DNA of 64,000 nt from Aphodosoma sp045126975 (GCA_045126975.1 JBGVPL010000040.1:1-64000); one strand, 5' to 3'. Positions 15,077 through 23,590 are shown, counted from the first letter of the stretch. Notes: generated by a model from the letters alone, not told the origin. Numbers and translations are program-made.

Positions 15077-16333
15077 ATGGATAAAGTAATTGAAAAGAAA
15101 AAGGGTATTGCCCGAGTGTTTACGGTGAAGGCATTGCCTTATTGGTTTGGAGTAGTTATTGTAGGATTTATTAGTTTTTTGTTTGTGAGGGGTAATCGTT
15201 CTTCGCTTAGAGTGAATCGTGATACATTGACTATTGCAACAGTTATAGAAGGCGAATTTAATGATTATATTCGTCTTAATGGGCAAGTACAACCAATGAC
15301 AACTATACAAATATCGCCATTGGAAGGTGGTGTTGTACAGGAAATTATTGTAGAAGAGGGAGCGCATGTCAGAGCAGGAGAGCGTTTGCTTGTGCTTAGC
15401 AATGATAATCTTGATTTGCAGATATTGAATTCGGAGGCAGAATTGGCTGAGAAAGAGAATATTTTGCGTAATACACTTATTTCGATGGAGCAGCAGAAAT
15501 TGAGCTTGCGTCAAGAGCAATTACAGTTGCATACAGAGGTAGGGCGCATGAAGCGAGAGTATGAGGCAAAGCAGAAGTTGTATGATGAAAAGTTGATTTC
15601 GAGAGAGGAATATTTGCGAGCAGAAGAAGATTATCGGCTTGCCTCTAATCGTTTACAATTGGTGAATGAGCGGGCGCAGCAAGATAGTCTTTATCGTAGT
15701 GTGGAAATAGAGCAGATGCAAGAGAGCTTGCATAATATGCGATTGAATATGCAGATGATACGTCGCAGGAAAGAGAATTTGACAATAAAGGCTCCAATAG
15801 ATGGCGAACTTGGATTGCTGGATGTGGTGCTTGGACAGTCAGTGTCGCAAGGAGTGAAGATAGGACAGATAAATTCGTTAGGTAGTTATAAGATTGAGGC
15901 GCAGATAGATGAGCATTATATTGATAGAGTAGTGGCTGGTTTGGAGGCTACGTTTGAGCGACAAGATGAGGCTTATAGTGCTATGATTCGCAAAGTGTAT
16001 CCAGAGGTAAGAAATGGTAAATTTAAGGCAGATTTGAAGTTTGTGGGAGAGCAACCTGCCAATGTGCGTAGTGGGCAGACTTACTATTTGAATTTGCAAC
16101 TTGGTCAGCCAGAGCAAGCTGTGTTAGTGCCAAGAGGGGCATTCTTTCAAACTACAGGCGGACGATGGATTTATGTGTTGGATGCAGATGGCGAAGGCGC
16201 AACTCGCCGTGAGATACGTATTTCACGTCAGAATCCGCAGTATTATGAGGTGTTAGAAGGTTTGCAACCAGGCGAACGTGTTATCACCTCAGGCTACGAA
16301 AAGTTTGGCGATAGCGATAGATTGAAGTTTTGA
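15077..16333 (+). CDS. HlyD/MacA-type periplasmic adaptor protein
   Basis: Membrane fusion protein of 418 residues linking an inner-membrane transporter to TolC. One membrane segment at about residues 24-44, a first lipoyl half (IRLNGQVQPMTTIQISPLEGGVVQEI), a long periplasmic coiled-coil hairpin at about 120-225 (E/Q/R-rich), the second lipoyl half (IKAPIDGELGLLDVVLGQSV), then beta-barrel and membrane-proximal domains. It follows TolC by 24 bases. A hairpin after the stop suggests the operon ends here, so the ABC genes at 18.7 kb have a separate promoter although they probably supply the inner-membrane part. Confidence 0.93.
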   Translation: MDKVIEKKKGIARVFTVKALPYWFGVVIVGFISFLFVRGNRSSLRVNRDTLTIATVIEGEFNDYIRLNGQVQPMTTIQISPLEGGVVQEIIVEEGAHVRAGERLLVLSNDNLDLQILNSEAELAEKENILRNTLISMEQQKLSLRQEQLQLHTEVGRMKREYEAKQKLYDEKLISREEYLRAEEDYRLASNRLQLVNERAQQDSLYRSVEIEQMQESLHNMRLNMQMIRRRKENLTIKAPIDGELGLLDVVLGQSVSQGVKIGQINSLGSYKIEAQIDEHYIDRVVAGLEATFERQDEAYSAMIRKVYPEVRNGKFKADLKFVGEQPANVRSGQTYYLNLQLGQPEQAVLVPRGAFFQTTGGRWIYVLDADGEGATRREIRISRQNPQYYEVLEGLQPGERVITSGYEKFGDSDRLKF

Positions 16334-16335
16334 GC

Positions 16336-16427
16336 GAAATTGCAAATGCGAAAATGGGCTACGCCTCAGAATAATAAAAAAATAAATTTTTATTTTGCAT
16401 TCGGCTTGCTCCATTATTGCACAGTAG
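16336..16427. repeat. Diverged element also found at 43338-43412
   Basis: GCGAAAATGGGCTACGCCTC...AAAATAAATTTTTATTTTGC...GCTTGCTCCATTATTGCACAG matches, with substitutions and small gaps, a segment before the DUF3791 gene. Both copies lie immediately upstream of accessory genes. Confidence 0.5.
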
Positions 16428-16445
16428 AAAATGCATATTTTTACG

Positions 16446-16480
16446 AAAAGTGCACATTGGACTATGCACTTTTGTATTTT
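16446..16480 (+). terminator. Hairpin terminator of the TolC-HlyD operon
   Basis: AAAAGTGCA pairs with TGCACTTTT over a ten-base loop and is followed by TGTATTTTTT. Confidence 0.7.
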
Positions 16481-16525
16481 TTGCGGAGAAGTTCTGTTTG
16501 GCTTCGGTATGTAAAATAAATGTTG

Positions 16526-16533
16526 TATCTTTG
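16526..16533 (+). promoter_or_regulatory. Minus-10-like box TATCTTTG
   Basis: Matches TAnnTTTG, with a TTTG 25 bases upstream (a little far). It precedes the 26-codon frame at 16565 and the glycosylase-like gene. Confidence 0.55.
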
Positions 16534-16564
16534 TCCTAGTTTTGAAATAAAATAATTTAATTCT

Positions 16565-16642
16565 ATGAAAATAGATAAATTTGGAGTCCAATACTCTGAC
16601 GATGGAAAAGTTTTACTTCTGCTTCATTTACATATTTTATGA
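16565..16642 (+). pseudogene. 25-residue frame, possible remnant of a BspA-like repeat protein
   Basis: MKIDKFGVQYSDDGKVLLLL and five more residues, then stop. The phrase YSDDGK after a short start resembles the beginning of small BspA-like leucine-rich repeat proteins, and it is correctly placed behind a promoter box. It ends 14 bases before the next gene. It may be a truncated gene whose promoter now serves the downstream gene, or a leader peptide. Evidence is only this short similarity. Confidence 0.3.
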
Positions 16643-16655
16643 AAAATTATTACCC

Positions 16656-17432
16656 ATGAAAACTGATTACTCTCAAGATTTTATAGACTTGTTGAATAGT
16701 AAGTATGATAGCAAGTTTGATTATATAGGTCAAGGTAATCCAAATTCTAAAATTTTAATTGTTGGTCGGGAACATGGCTTTTATGATAAACAACAGTGTG
16801 ATTTAGAAATTTGGCAAAATAGAGAACAATGGAAACAAATAACACAAGGAATACCTTTTTCTGAAGAGGGATATTCTCCTTTGACTTGTTTCTTAGAGCG
16901 GGGGCAAGAGTTTCGTTTAGATATGACATCAAAGTTAGGAGGAGTATCTCCAACTTGGTATATTTACCAAATGATGGTGAATGCATTGTGTCCTCATGTG
17001 ATGCCAGTGGGAAATAAAGCTCCTCTATTGGATTTTTTTAATTATTGTTTTATTACAGAGTTTAGTACGGCAAGTCGTCCTAATAACAATAATCTGGCCG
17101 AAGAAGAAATTGAAGATACACGAAAATCAATTGAAAAGCGTACTTCATTGCTTTCTTCTGATTTTTATCGATCGTTTCCCATTGTTATATTAGCATGTGG
17201 GAAGTATTTTGATTGGTACAATATAAATATTGAGCGGATATTTGATGTTAAATGGGAAGCTCCGACAGAACAAGTATTACTTAATAATGGAAAGAAGATC
17301 TGGCTGAATTTGCATTATTCCGAAGACCGAAAGCGTATTGTTATTCATACTTGGCAAGCTTCTGGGATACTCAGACAAGGTCTAAAAAATATACAACCAT
17401 TTTTTGATTATTTGTCAAGATTTAAGCTTTAA
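16656..17432 (+). CDS. Unknown protein, possibly of the uracil-DNA-glycosylase fold
   Basis: 258 residues from the ATG at 16656; the frame is open 25 codons further, but that part overlaps the small upstream frame in another phase and lacks protein-like composition. The segment YIGQGNPNSKILIVGREHGF near residues 18-37 looks like the first strand and motif of uracil-DNA-glycosylase superfamily proteins, PIVILACGKYF fits the central strand, and HTWQASGILRQGL sits where the HPS-type motif would be. There is no signal peptide. It lies between the efflux operon and a convergent toxin-antitoxin pair and has lower GC than the efflux genes, which suggests acquired DNA. A defence or DNA-repair role is possible but unproven. 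Confidence 0.55.
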   Translation: MKTDYSQDFIDLLNSKYDSKFDYIGQGNPNSKILIVGREHGFYDKQQCDLEIWQNREQWKQITQGIPFSEEGYSPLTCFLERGQEFRLDMTSKLGGVSPTWYIYQMMVNALCPHVMPVGNKAPLLDFFNYCFITEFSTASRPNNNNLAEEEIEDTRKSIEKRTSLLSSDFYRSFPIVILACGKYFDWYNINIERIFDVKWEAPTEQVLLNNGKKIWLNLHYSEDRKRIVIHTWQASGILRQGLKNIQPFFDYLSRFKL

Positions 17433-17433
17433 A

Positions 17434-17471
17434 AAATGCCCTAAACAGTTATAAGTAGTTTAGGGCATTTT
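17434..17471. terminator. Bidirectional hairpin terminator
   Basis: AATGCCCTAAAC pairs with GTTTAGGGCATT, flanked by A and T runs, between the convergent glycosylase-like and antitoxin genes. Confidence 0.85.
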
Positions 17472-17474
17472 TTG

Positions 17475-17999
17475 TTAAAGTAATGATATTTGTGTTGAAT
17501 AAAGCATATCGGGCACATCTGACAGAGTTTTTACCTTTTTCATTGTTTCAATGAGACTATTTTGGATTTTATGAAATAGTTTGGTATAATCTTCAGGAGA
17601 CATTTGTTTGCGGGCATTTTCTACATATCCATAGAAGACCATTGGAGTTTGAATGCTTTTTAACATTTTACCAATTGCTTCGCTTGGCATTTCTCCAGCT
17701 TCGTATAGACGGTATTGATTCACCCCTAATCCAAGAACAAGGGAAATTTTTGATGCAGAAAGACCATATTTTTTGCGTGTTTGTGCTATTTCTGAAGGTG
17801 AAGGAATACCATATTTTTCTCTATATTGAGAATGTACTTGTTCAAGATTTTCGGCATCTAATTCTGTGTCAGTAAAAAGCATACCAGTATCAACACAAAG
17901 ATAACCTTTGTGTATATAATTATATTGCTCTTTACGATAAATCATAGTGCGAGGTTCTTCGCATAATTTAACTTCTCCTCCTGTGAACGGACTTGTCAT
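17475..17999 (-). CDS. MqsA/HigA-like antitoxin with helix-turn-helix
   Basis: 174 residues. The C-terminal part EIAQTRKKYGLSASKISLVLGLGVNQYRLYEAGEMPS (about residues 75-111) is the helix-turn-helix of the MqsA antitoxin group, which binds operator DNA. The N-terminal 65 residues align in layout with the toxin-binding zinc domain of MqsA, but the CxxC pairs are gone (only single Cys remain), so zinc is probably not bound. The gene overlaps the toxin gene by four bases. The order toxin then antitoxin is as in mqsRA. It would neutralise the toxin and repress the operon. Confidence 0.7.
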   Translation of the reverse strand: MTSPFTGGEVKLCEEPRTMIYRKEQYNYIHKGYLCVDTGMLFTDTELDAENLEQVHSQYREKYGIPSPSEIAQTRKKYGLSASKISLVLGLGVNQYRLYEAGEMPSEAIGKMLKSIQTPMVFYGYVENARKQMSPEDYTKLFHKIQNSLIETMKKVKTLSDVPDMLYSTQISLL

Positions 18000-18358
18000 T
18001 TTTTATTTTTTTTATAAGGATATTTCATGGGATATTCTGCAATGTGGAAAGAAATACATATAGTTTGTCTATTAGGTAATCCATAGCAAATTTTGATGTA
18101 TACTTCTTGACCATTGACTTCTTTGCCAAATATCCATAAATCTCCGAGTTTATCCAATAGGTTTGTTATAGGTCCTTCTGAATAATCTGTTACAGTAATT
18201 TTTTTGATAATTTCTTTGCGTTGATTCGGAATAATATCTAATGCAGCAAGAGTATCAATATTTTTACCTCGATCGTCGTAAAAGATTATGTCAAAAATTT
18301 CAACTTTTTGTTTGAATTCGTTAAGGAACTTTTCTATTTCTGCAATAGTTGCTATCAT
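17996..18358 (-). CDS. MqsR-like toxin
   Basis: 120 residues starting at the ATG at 18358; the frame continues to a TTG that overlaps the -10 box and is not usable. The segment IIKKITVTDYSEGPITNLLDKLGDLWIFGK, then EVYIKICYG and TICISFH, matches the order of strands in MqsR (SDFYKS..., DVYR, VYLKI, VSFKE), a RelE-fold ribosome-dependent or free mRNA interferase. The ending HIAEYPMKYPYK is typical of a Bacteroidales subgroup. It probably cuts mRNA under stress, but catalytic residues cannot be assigned with certainty. Confidence 0.65.
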   Translation of the reverse strand: MIATIAEIEKFLNEFKQKVEIFDIIFYDDRGKNIDTLAALDIIPNQRKEIIKKITVTDYSEGPITNLLDKLGDLWIFGKEVNGQEVYIKICYGLPNRQTICISFHIAEYPMKYPYKKNKK

Positions 18359-18376
18359 TGTGTGTTTAATTTTTTG

Positions 18377-18408
18377 CAAAGATAGTATTATTTGCTTAAA
18401 TATGCAAA
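18377..18408 (-). promoter_or_regulatory. Promoter and possible operator of the toxin-antitoxin pair
   Basis: On the minus strand TTTG, 20 bases, then TATCTTTG (18384 to 18377) is a near-ideal Bacteroidota promoter. The spacer carries an inverted repeat TTTGC-N8-GCAAA (18391-18408) overlapping the -33 element, a good place for antitoxin binding. Confidence 0.7.
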
Positions 18409-18432
18409 TTTTTCAACGAAAAAGTTGAAAAA
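18409..18432. promoter_or_regulatory. Inverted repeat TTTTTCAAC-N6-GTTGAAAAA
   Basis: Perfect 9-base arms directly upstream of the toxin-antitoxin promoter. It could be a second operator. The DNA from here to 18529 is AT-rich with no other feature I can see. Confidence 0.5.
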
Positions 18433-18529
18433 TGGCATTTTGTTGTTTTTTATGGCAAGTGCAATGTTATTGTTTAGTGAACAAAATTTATGCCATTATT
18501 TTTATGTTTTTTTAGCTCAATAACTTTTT

Positions 18530-18581
18530 ATTGTAAATATCCTTTACAATTTTGATGTTCGTATTGTAAACTTTCTTTACA
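18530..18581 (+). promoter_or_regulatory. Two tandem TGTAAA-N5-TTTACA palindromes (candidate activator sites)
   Basis: ATTGTAAA-TATCC-TTTACAAT (18530-18550, perfect 8-base arms) and TGTAAA-CTTTC-TTTACA (18565-18581). Their centres are 33 bases apart, about three helical turns, and a half site TGTAAA follows at 18594. They lie 75 and 108 bases before a possible -12 element, the typical enhancer position for an NtrC-type activator, and such a regulator is encoded in the same locus. Confidence 0.65.
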
Positions 18582-18633
18582 CTTTTTGGAATGTGTAAAT
18601 TTGTAATGTTCGGTTATTCAGTGAGTTAGTGTT

Positions 18634-18650
18634 TTGGTATGCCTTTGGCA
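18634..18650 (+). promoter_or_regulatory. Candidate sigma-54 promoter of the permease operon
   Basis: TTGGTATGCCTTTGGCA has GG and GC doublets exactly ten bases apart and matches TTGGCACG-N4-TTGCA at 10 of 13 defined positions. It ends 35 bases before the permease ATG. No TAnnTTTG box is seen nearby. Confidence 0.5.
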
Positions 18651-18684
18651 CGATTGGAAATAGAAAAATTAAAAAAATATAGAT

Positions 18685-21015
18685 ATGAAATCGTTTTTGA
18701 ATTTTTTGAGTAGGAATAAGCTCTACACGTTTATTGAGGTGGTAGGGATGGCTGTGGCTTTGGCGTTTGTGATTTTTATTGCGACTTTTGTTTCTACGCA
18801 GTTGATGCGAGATAGTGAAATTAAGGGGCGAAATATTTATGTTAGTCGCTCGGAGAGGATGTTTATTGGGTGCGGTACGTTGAAGGAACAGTTGGAGGGA
18901 CGATTTGCCGAAGTGGAGGATATTTGTAGGTTGTTTGATAATCAGATATTTGGTGGGGTTGAGATGAGTGTGCGCTATGATAATGTCAGCGAGCGGGCAG
19001 ATGCTTTGATTGTGGATGAGAATTTTTTTGAGATGTTGCCTTATCCGTTATTAGAGGGTTCGGCAGAGTCGGTGCTTGCTTCGACTCAGTCGGTGGTTGT
19101 GAGTGAGAAGTTTGCAAATGTGTTGTCGCCAAATGGAAGTGCGGTAGGTAAGACGATTGAGATTTCGGTAGAGGGCAATACGGCAATGCTTACAGTAGCG
19201 GGTGTATTTAAGGAGTTGGAGAATAGCATAATTCGTTCGCCTAAGATTATTTATCGTATTGACCAACTCCAGCAACTGACTGATAGAATTATTCAAAATG
19301 GCACAGGGGCTGTGGCTACGTTCTTTAAACTCGTGCCTAATGCTGATGTTGAGGCACTTGGTGAGAAGATGGAGGCGGTAGTCAAAGAGCAGGATTTGAT
19401 TTATATGTATGGTGTTTATGAGGATTTTTATTTAGTTCCGTTTGAGGAGATACAGTATTCGGATGTTTTTGCACCTCTGCCGTTTGTGAATTTGGTGGAT
19501 AAGGATTTCGTGTCGTTGTTCTTTGCTGCAGGTGTGTTGTTGCTTGTGTTTGCGGTGCTTAACTATATTTCGCTCACAGTGGCGCAGATAGGTTTTCGTG
19601 CGAAAGAGATGGCTACTCGCAGGTTGGTGGGTGCTCAGCAGTGGCAGATTGTGTTGAAATATATTCTTGAATCGTTTTTGTTGACTATAGTGTCGTTTGG
19701 ATTGGCATTGCTTTTGGCTCATTTGGTGGCACCATATTTCAGTGAATTGATTGGGCAAGAGGTTGTTCCGTTTAAGCATATTAGTTGGGTGGCGGTGGTA
19801 GCGATGATGGGGTTGATAGTGGTGCTGTCGGTGTTGTCGGGCGTAGTGCCTGCGCTGATGGTGTTGAAATATAAGCCTATAGATGTGGTGAAAGGGTCGT
19901 TTGAGAAAGATAGTCGTATGGTGATGGGTAGGATGTTGATTATAGTGCAGAATGTGGTGGCAATAATTACGCTTGCGGTGGCTGTAGTGATGTTTGTGCA
20001 ATTGCATTATATGCAGTCGAAGCCGATGGGCTATGAGCGTCAGAATAGGGTGAGAATAAGTGGGGCGAATAAAGCAGCAGACTATTATGTAGAGGAATTG
20101 AAGCAATTGGCGTGTGTGGAGAAGGTGGGTTGGTTGCAGTTTGATCCAATGAGTAATGGTATATCGGCTATGTCGCTTGTGTTTGGCGGACAGGAGTTTA
20201 AGTTTGACATGTACTATGGCGACCAAGAGGCGTTTGAGATTCTTGGCTTTGAAGTTATCGGACAGAATGCTGACCCTACGCCATTGTCGGTGTGGTTGCC
20301 AGAGTCGTTGTTGTTGCCGTTGGGTGTGGGTTATGACTGCACGATGTTGGAGCCTGATGATTATGGGTTGCCAGTTTGTGGTGTTATTAAAGATTTTCAG
20401 AAGGGATTGCCTGGGATAGGAGATTTGCCAAATTATCCTGTCGTGCCATGGGTTACGAGTATGGATGGGCAAGAGGATTTCCATTTGTTGAGGCAGTTGG
20501 TTGTGCAGGTGTCGGGCGATGAGAATGAGGCGGTGAAGCAGATTGCTGAGTTTTATAGTGAGCGTAATAGCGACAAAGAGATATCGGTGAATACTTATAA
20601 CTATTTGGTTTCGAATGTTTATGCAAAACAGACTAATAATGCGAAGTTGATTTCGTTGTTTACGTTGCTGACGTTGTTACTATCATCGTTGGCGATGATT
20701 GCGATGAGTACTTACTACGTGAAACAGCATACGCGTAATGCTGCGATACACAAGGTGATGGGGTGCGGAAACGGATTGATTTATGTGCGTATGGTGAAGA
20801 CGTTTATGTGGTCGATATTGATTGCGGCGGTGGTGGCGATGCCATGTGCGTGGTTGGTGGCAGAGAGATGGTTGGAGGGGTATGAGTATAGGATTGATAA
20901 TTCGGTGTGGTATTATTTGCTGACTGCGTTGGTGGTTATGCTTGTCGGTGTGATTGCGATTTCGTGGCAGGCGGTTAGGTTGATGCGGACTAATCCGGTG
21001 GAGGCGTTGAAATAG
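18685..21015 (+). CDS. ABC transporter permease, FtsX/MacB type (first of three)
   Basis: Inner membrane protein of 776 residues with a duplicated layout: an N-terminal membrane helix (about 18-40), a large periplasmic MacB-like core, three helices around 280-420 (VNLVDKDFVSLFFAAGVLLLV, with the FtsX motif KEMATRRLVGAQ), a second periplasmic domain and three C-terminal helices with NAAIHKVMGCG and the closing TNPVEALK. Such 780-residue permeases are common in Bacteroidota and work with a LolD/MacB-type ATPase; they are mechanotransmission-type exporters linked to antimicrobial peptide resistance or lipoprotein handling. The partner ATPase lies two genes downstream. Confidence 0.9.
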   Translation: MKSFLNFLSRNKLYTFIEVVGMAVALAFVIFIATFVSTQLMRDSEIKGRNIYVSRSERMFIGCGTLKEQLEGRFAEVEDICRLFDNQIFGGVEMSVRYDNVSERADALIVDENFFEMLPYPLLEGSAESVLASTQSVVVSEKFANVLSPNGSAVGKTIEISVEGNTAMLTVAGVFKELENSIIRSPKIIYRIDQLQQLTDRIIQNGTGAVATFFKLVPNADVEALGEKMEAVVKEQDLIYMYGVYEDFYLVPFEEIQYSDVFAPLPFVNLVDKDFVSLFFAAGVLLLVFAVLNYISLTVAQIGFRAKEMATRRLVGAQQWQIVLKYILESFLLTIVSFGLALLLAHLVAPYFSELIGQEVVPFKHISWVAVVAMMGLIVVLSVLSGVVPALMVLKYKPIDVVKGSFEKDSRMVMGRMLIIVQNVVAIITLAVAVVMFVQLHYMQSKPMGYERQNRVRISGANKAADYYVEELKQLACVEKVGWLQFDPMSNGISAMSLVFGGQEFKFDMYYGDQEAFEILGFEVIGQNADPTPLSVWLPESLLLPLGVGYDCTMLEPDDYGLPVCGVIKDFQKGLPGIGDLPNYPVVPWVTSMDGQEDFHLLRQLVVQVSGDENEAVKQIAEFYSERNSDKEISVNTYNYLVSNVYAKQTNNAKLISLFTLLTLLLSSLAMIAMSTYYVKQHTRNAAIHKVMGCGNGLIYVRMVKTFMWSILIAAVVAMPCAWLVAERWLEGYEYRIDNSVWYYLLTALVVMLVGVIAISWQAVRLMRTNPVEALK

Positions 21016-21058
21016 GGAATAGGGAACAGGGAATAGGGAATAAGGAGCAAGAAATAGG
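21014..21058. repeat. GGGAATAGGGAACAG tandem repeat
   Basis: Imperfect tandem copies of AGGGAATAGGGAACAGGGAA begin directly at the permease stop. Related arrays lie at 24273, 38449 and 59387 (opposite strand). Confidence 0.8.
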
Positions 21059-21102
21059 ATTTTGGAGTCTCTTAAAAATAGGAAAATATTTATCCATATT
21101 TT

Positions 21103-21140
21103 TAGCAACCCTCTTCAGAGGATAAACCTACCTTCAGGGA
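21103..21140. repeat. CCTCTTCAGAGG palindromic repeat
   Basis: AGCAACCCTCTTCAGAGGAT then AAACCTACCTTCAGGGAG. The palindrome CCTCTTCAGAGG with the same flanks occurs at 26814 and, reversed, at 44874. Confidence 0.8.
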
Positions 21141-21215
21141 GTCTAATTTTGAAAAAAAGTTTGTAAATTTAAAGTAATAAATCTGGTTTTTGCGGAGAAA
21201 TAAAATTTTTTTAAT

Positions 21216-23549
21216 ATGAATAATTTGAATTATTGTTTTAGGTATTTGATGAGGAATCGGGGGAACTCGGTGACTCGGTTGGTGTCGTTGGCTTTGGGGC
21301 TGATTGTTGCGTTGTTGATTTGTTCGTACGTGGGGTTGAACTTGTCGTACGGTAGGTTTTTCCCTGATAGAGATAGGGTGTTTCAGGTGTATGAGACAAC
21401 TCCGCAGTTTGGAATTGTGGGGTCGTTGATAGAGCCGTTTGCGCCGACGTTGGCTGAGAATATTCCTCATTTTGAGGCTACGACTAACTATATCGACGTC
21501 ATGCTACAAGTGAAGTTGGGCGAGGGGTTTGTGGATAGTAGGATGTTGTGCGTGAGTGATGCGTTTTTTGAAGTGTTGGACTTTGGGGTAGTGAGTGGCG
21601 ATGTGAAACGCATACTGTCGAACGAGGGGCTTGCGAATAACGAGGTGATGGTTTCGGAGAGGTTGGCAATTAAACTGTTTGGCAGAGAGAGTGATTATGT
21701 AGGTAAGGAGTTGGTGATGACTGACGGAAAGATATATCAGATTGCGGGAGCGTTTAGGACACCGCCTGTGAACAATCCGTTAGGGGAATTTGATGTGATT
21801 AGATACCGAAAATATGACCCAGCGACAGCGAATTGGCAAGGGAGTGATAGTTACCCTACGTTTGTGAAATTGCGTGAAGGCGTTACAGCTGAGGAAGTTG
21901 AGGAGTGTATAAGAGCGTTTATAGACGGTCATGAGTTCTTTAGTCGTTTGGCAGAGGCTTGGCAAGCAGAATGGTTTTTGGTTGCGATAGAGGATGCGTA
22001 TTACGTGGATAATTCGATACGTAAGTCGCAGATTATCTATGGAATATTGGCAGTGTTGGCATTGCTCGTGGCGACGTTCAACTATGTGTTGTTGACACTG
22101 TCGTCGTTGGTGTCGAGGAGTAAGACCATAGCGATGTTGCGCTGCAATGGGGCTTCGAGGTGGGATGTGTTCCGTATGTTGCTGACAGAGACGTTGATAA
22201 TGATAGTGGCGGCAGTAGGCGTGGCAGTGGTGATTATTGCGTGTGGGCGTCAAGAGTTGTATGAGTGGTTGGGGTACAGAGTAGCAGATTTGTTTGCAAT
22301 AGAGAGAATTTGGATACCAGCATTGGTGTGTGTAGTGGCGTTTCTCGTGGCAGGTTTGATACCAGCGACGCTATATTCGCAAGTGAATTTGAATTGGGCA
22401 TTCAGACACGGAAGCGATAATAGAACGTGGTGGAAGAGAGTGTTGCTATTCGTGCAAGTGGCATGCACGACAGGCGTTGTGTGCTTCCTATTGACCACGA
22501 CACAACAATCGGACTACATAATGAAGGCAGATTTGGGGTATGAGTATGACAGAATAGTAACTATGACTCATCCCGGCACAGAGTCGGAGCAATCGGCAAT
22601 GGCTGATGAGATTGGTAGATTGCCATTCGTGGAGAGCGTGGCGTATTCGGGGCAATATCCAGTTTGGGGGTATTGGGGCAATCCTGTTGTAGATAGAGAA
22701 AAACAAGAGATATTGTTTTCGTGCCGATTTGAATACTTTGATGAAAAATACATTGAAACAATGGGGATGGAGATTGTAGCAGGGCGGAACTTTACGGAGC
22801 AGGATGCACTGACGAATACGATTGTGAATGAAGAGTTTGTGCGTAAGCATGGTTGGGACGTGGAGACCGCTGTTGGTAAGACTTATTGGCAGAATGGATG
22901 CAGTCGTGAGGTTATTGGCGTAGTGCGAGATTTCAGTCAAGCAGGCGGATTTGTGTTGCCATTGGCAGTGTATCGTATGGCGGCATTGTATAAGTATAGC
23001 AAAGAAAATTCGTTGCAATTGAATGTGCGCTTGACAGAGTTGACTGCGGAAAACATAGCGAAATTGGATGAGGTGATAAAGGCGAACTATCACTCGAAAT
23101 GGGAGTATCAGCTTATGCCATACGCAGATAGAGTGAAAAATAGATTCGTTTATAGAGAGACGATGAGAAATAATGTGTTTATCGTGTCGCTCGTGACACT
23201 ATTTATTTCGCTTATAGGACTTATAGGCTATTTGGGTAACGAAATGGCTCGCCGTAGGAAAGAGGTGGCGATTAGGAAAGTGAATGGTGCAACGGCGATG
23301 CAGATATTGAACCTTTTGAGCCTTAATCTGTTGTGGGTGATTGTGCCAGCAGTGGCAGTAGGCGTGATTGGAGCTATATGGGGAAGTATGGAATACGTGG
23401 AACTACTGGAGACGCTGTGTGAGCCATTGAAATGGTGGGTGTTTGTGTTGGGTGCAGTGGTGGTGTTGGCTATAGTGTATTTGACGCTTGTGGTTCGTAC
23501 TTGGCGCACTGCAAAGACCAATCCTATAGATATGATAAAATCAGAATGA
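21216..23549 (+). CDS. ABC transporter permease, FtsX/MacB type (second of three)
   Basis: 777 residues with the same two-module plan as its neighbours: first helix near residues 20-45 (LALGLIVALLICSYVGL), helices around 265-400 containing KTIAMLRCNGASRWDVFRM, and the last helices after RRKEVAIRKVNGATAMQILNLL, ending KTNPIDMIKSE. It is clearly paralogous to but strongly diverged from the permeases on either side, consistent with a heteromeric complex. It precedes the ATPase gene by 41 bases and is likely co-transcribed with it. Confidence 0.9.
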   Translation: MNNLNYCFRYLMRNRGNSVTRLVSLALGLIVALLICSYVGLNLSYGRFFPDRDRVFQVYETTPQFGIVGSLIEPFAPTLAENIPHFEATTNYIDVMLQVKLGEGFVDSRMLCVSDAFFEVLDFGVVSGDVKRILSNEGLANNEVMVSERLAIKLFGRESDYVGKELVMTDGKIYQIAGAFRTPPVNNPLGEFDVIRYRKYDPATANWQGSDSYPTFVKLREGVTAEEVEECIRAFIDGHEFFSRLAEAWQAEWFLVAIEDAYYVDNSIRKSQIIYGILAVLALLVATFNYVLLTLSSLVSRSKTIAMLRCNGASRWDVFRMLLTETLIMIVAAVGVAVVIIACGRQELYEWLGYRVADLFAIERIWIPALVCVVAFLVAGLIPATLYSQVNLNWAFRHGSDNRTWWKRVLLFVQVACTTGVVCFLLTTTQQSDYIMKADLGYEYDRIVTMTHPGTESEQSAMADEIGRLPFVESVAYSGQYPVWGYWGNPVVDREKQEILFSCRFEYFDEKYIETMGMEIVAGRNFTEQDALTNTIVNEEFVRKHGWDVETAVGKTYWQNGCSREVIGVVRDFSQAGGFVLPLAVYRMAALYKYSKENSLQLNVRLTELTAENIAKLDEVIKANYHSKWEYQLMPYADRVKNRFVYRETMRNNVFIVSLVTLFISLIGLIGYLGNEMARRRKEVAIRKVNGATAMQILNLLSLNLLWVIVPAVAVGVIGAIWGSMEYVELLETLCEPLKWWVFVLGAVVVLAIVYLTLVVRTWRTAKTNPIDMIKSE

Positions 23550-23590
23550 GAAATGAATAATAAATAATTAACAATTAAATAATTACAGTT

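Noticed and set aside
19432..20484. A 350-codon frame on the minus strand opposite the first permease (and similar long frames at 12680-13297, 22488-23093, 26080-26784)
   Set aside because: They are rich in His, Arg, Gln and Thr, have no recognisable domain and lie wholly opposite well-supported genes; they are mirror effects of codon bias.
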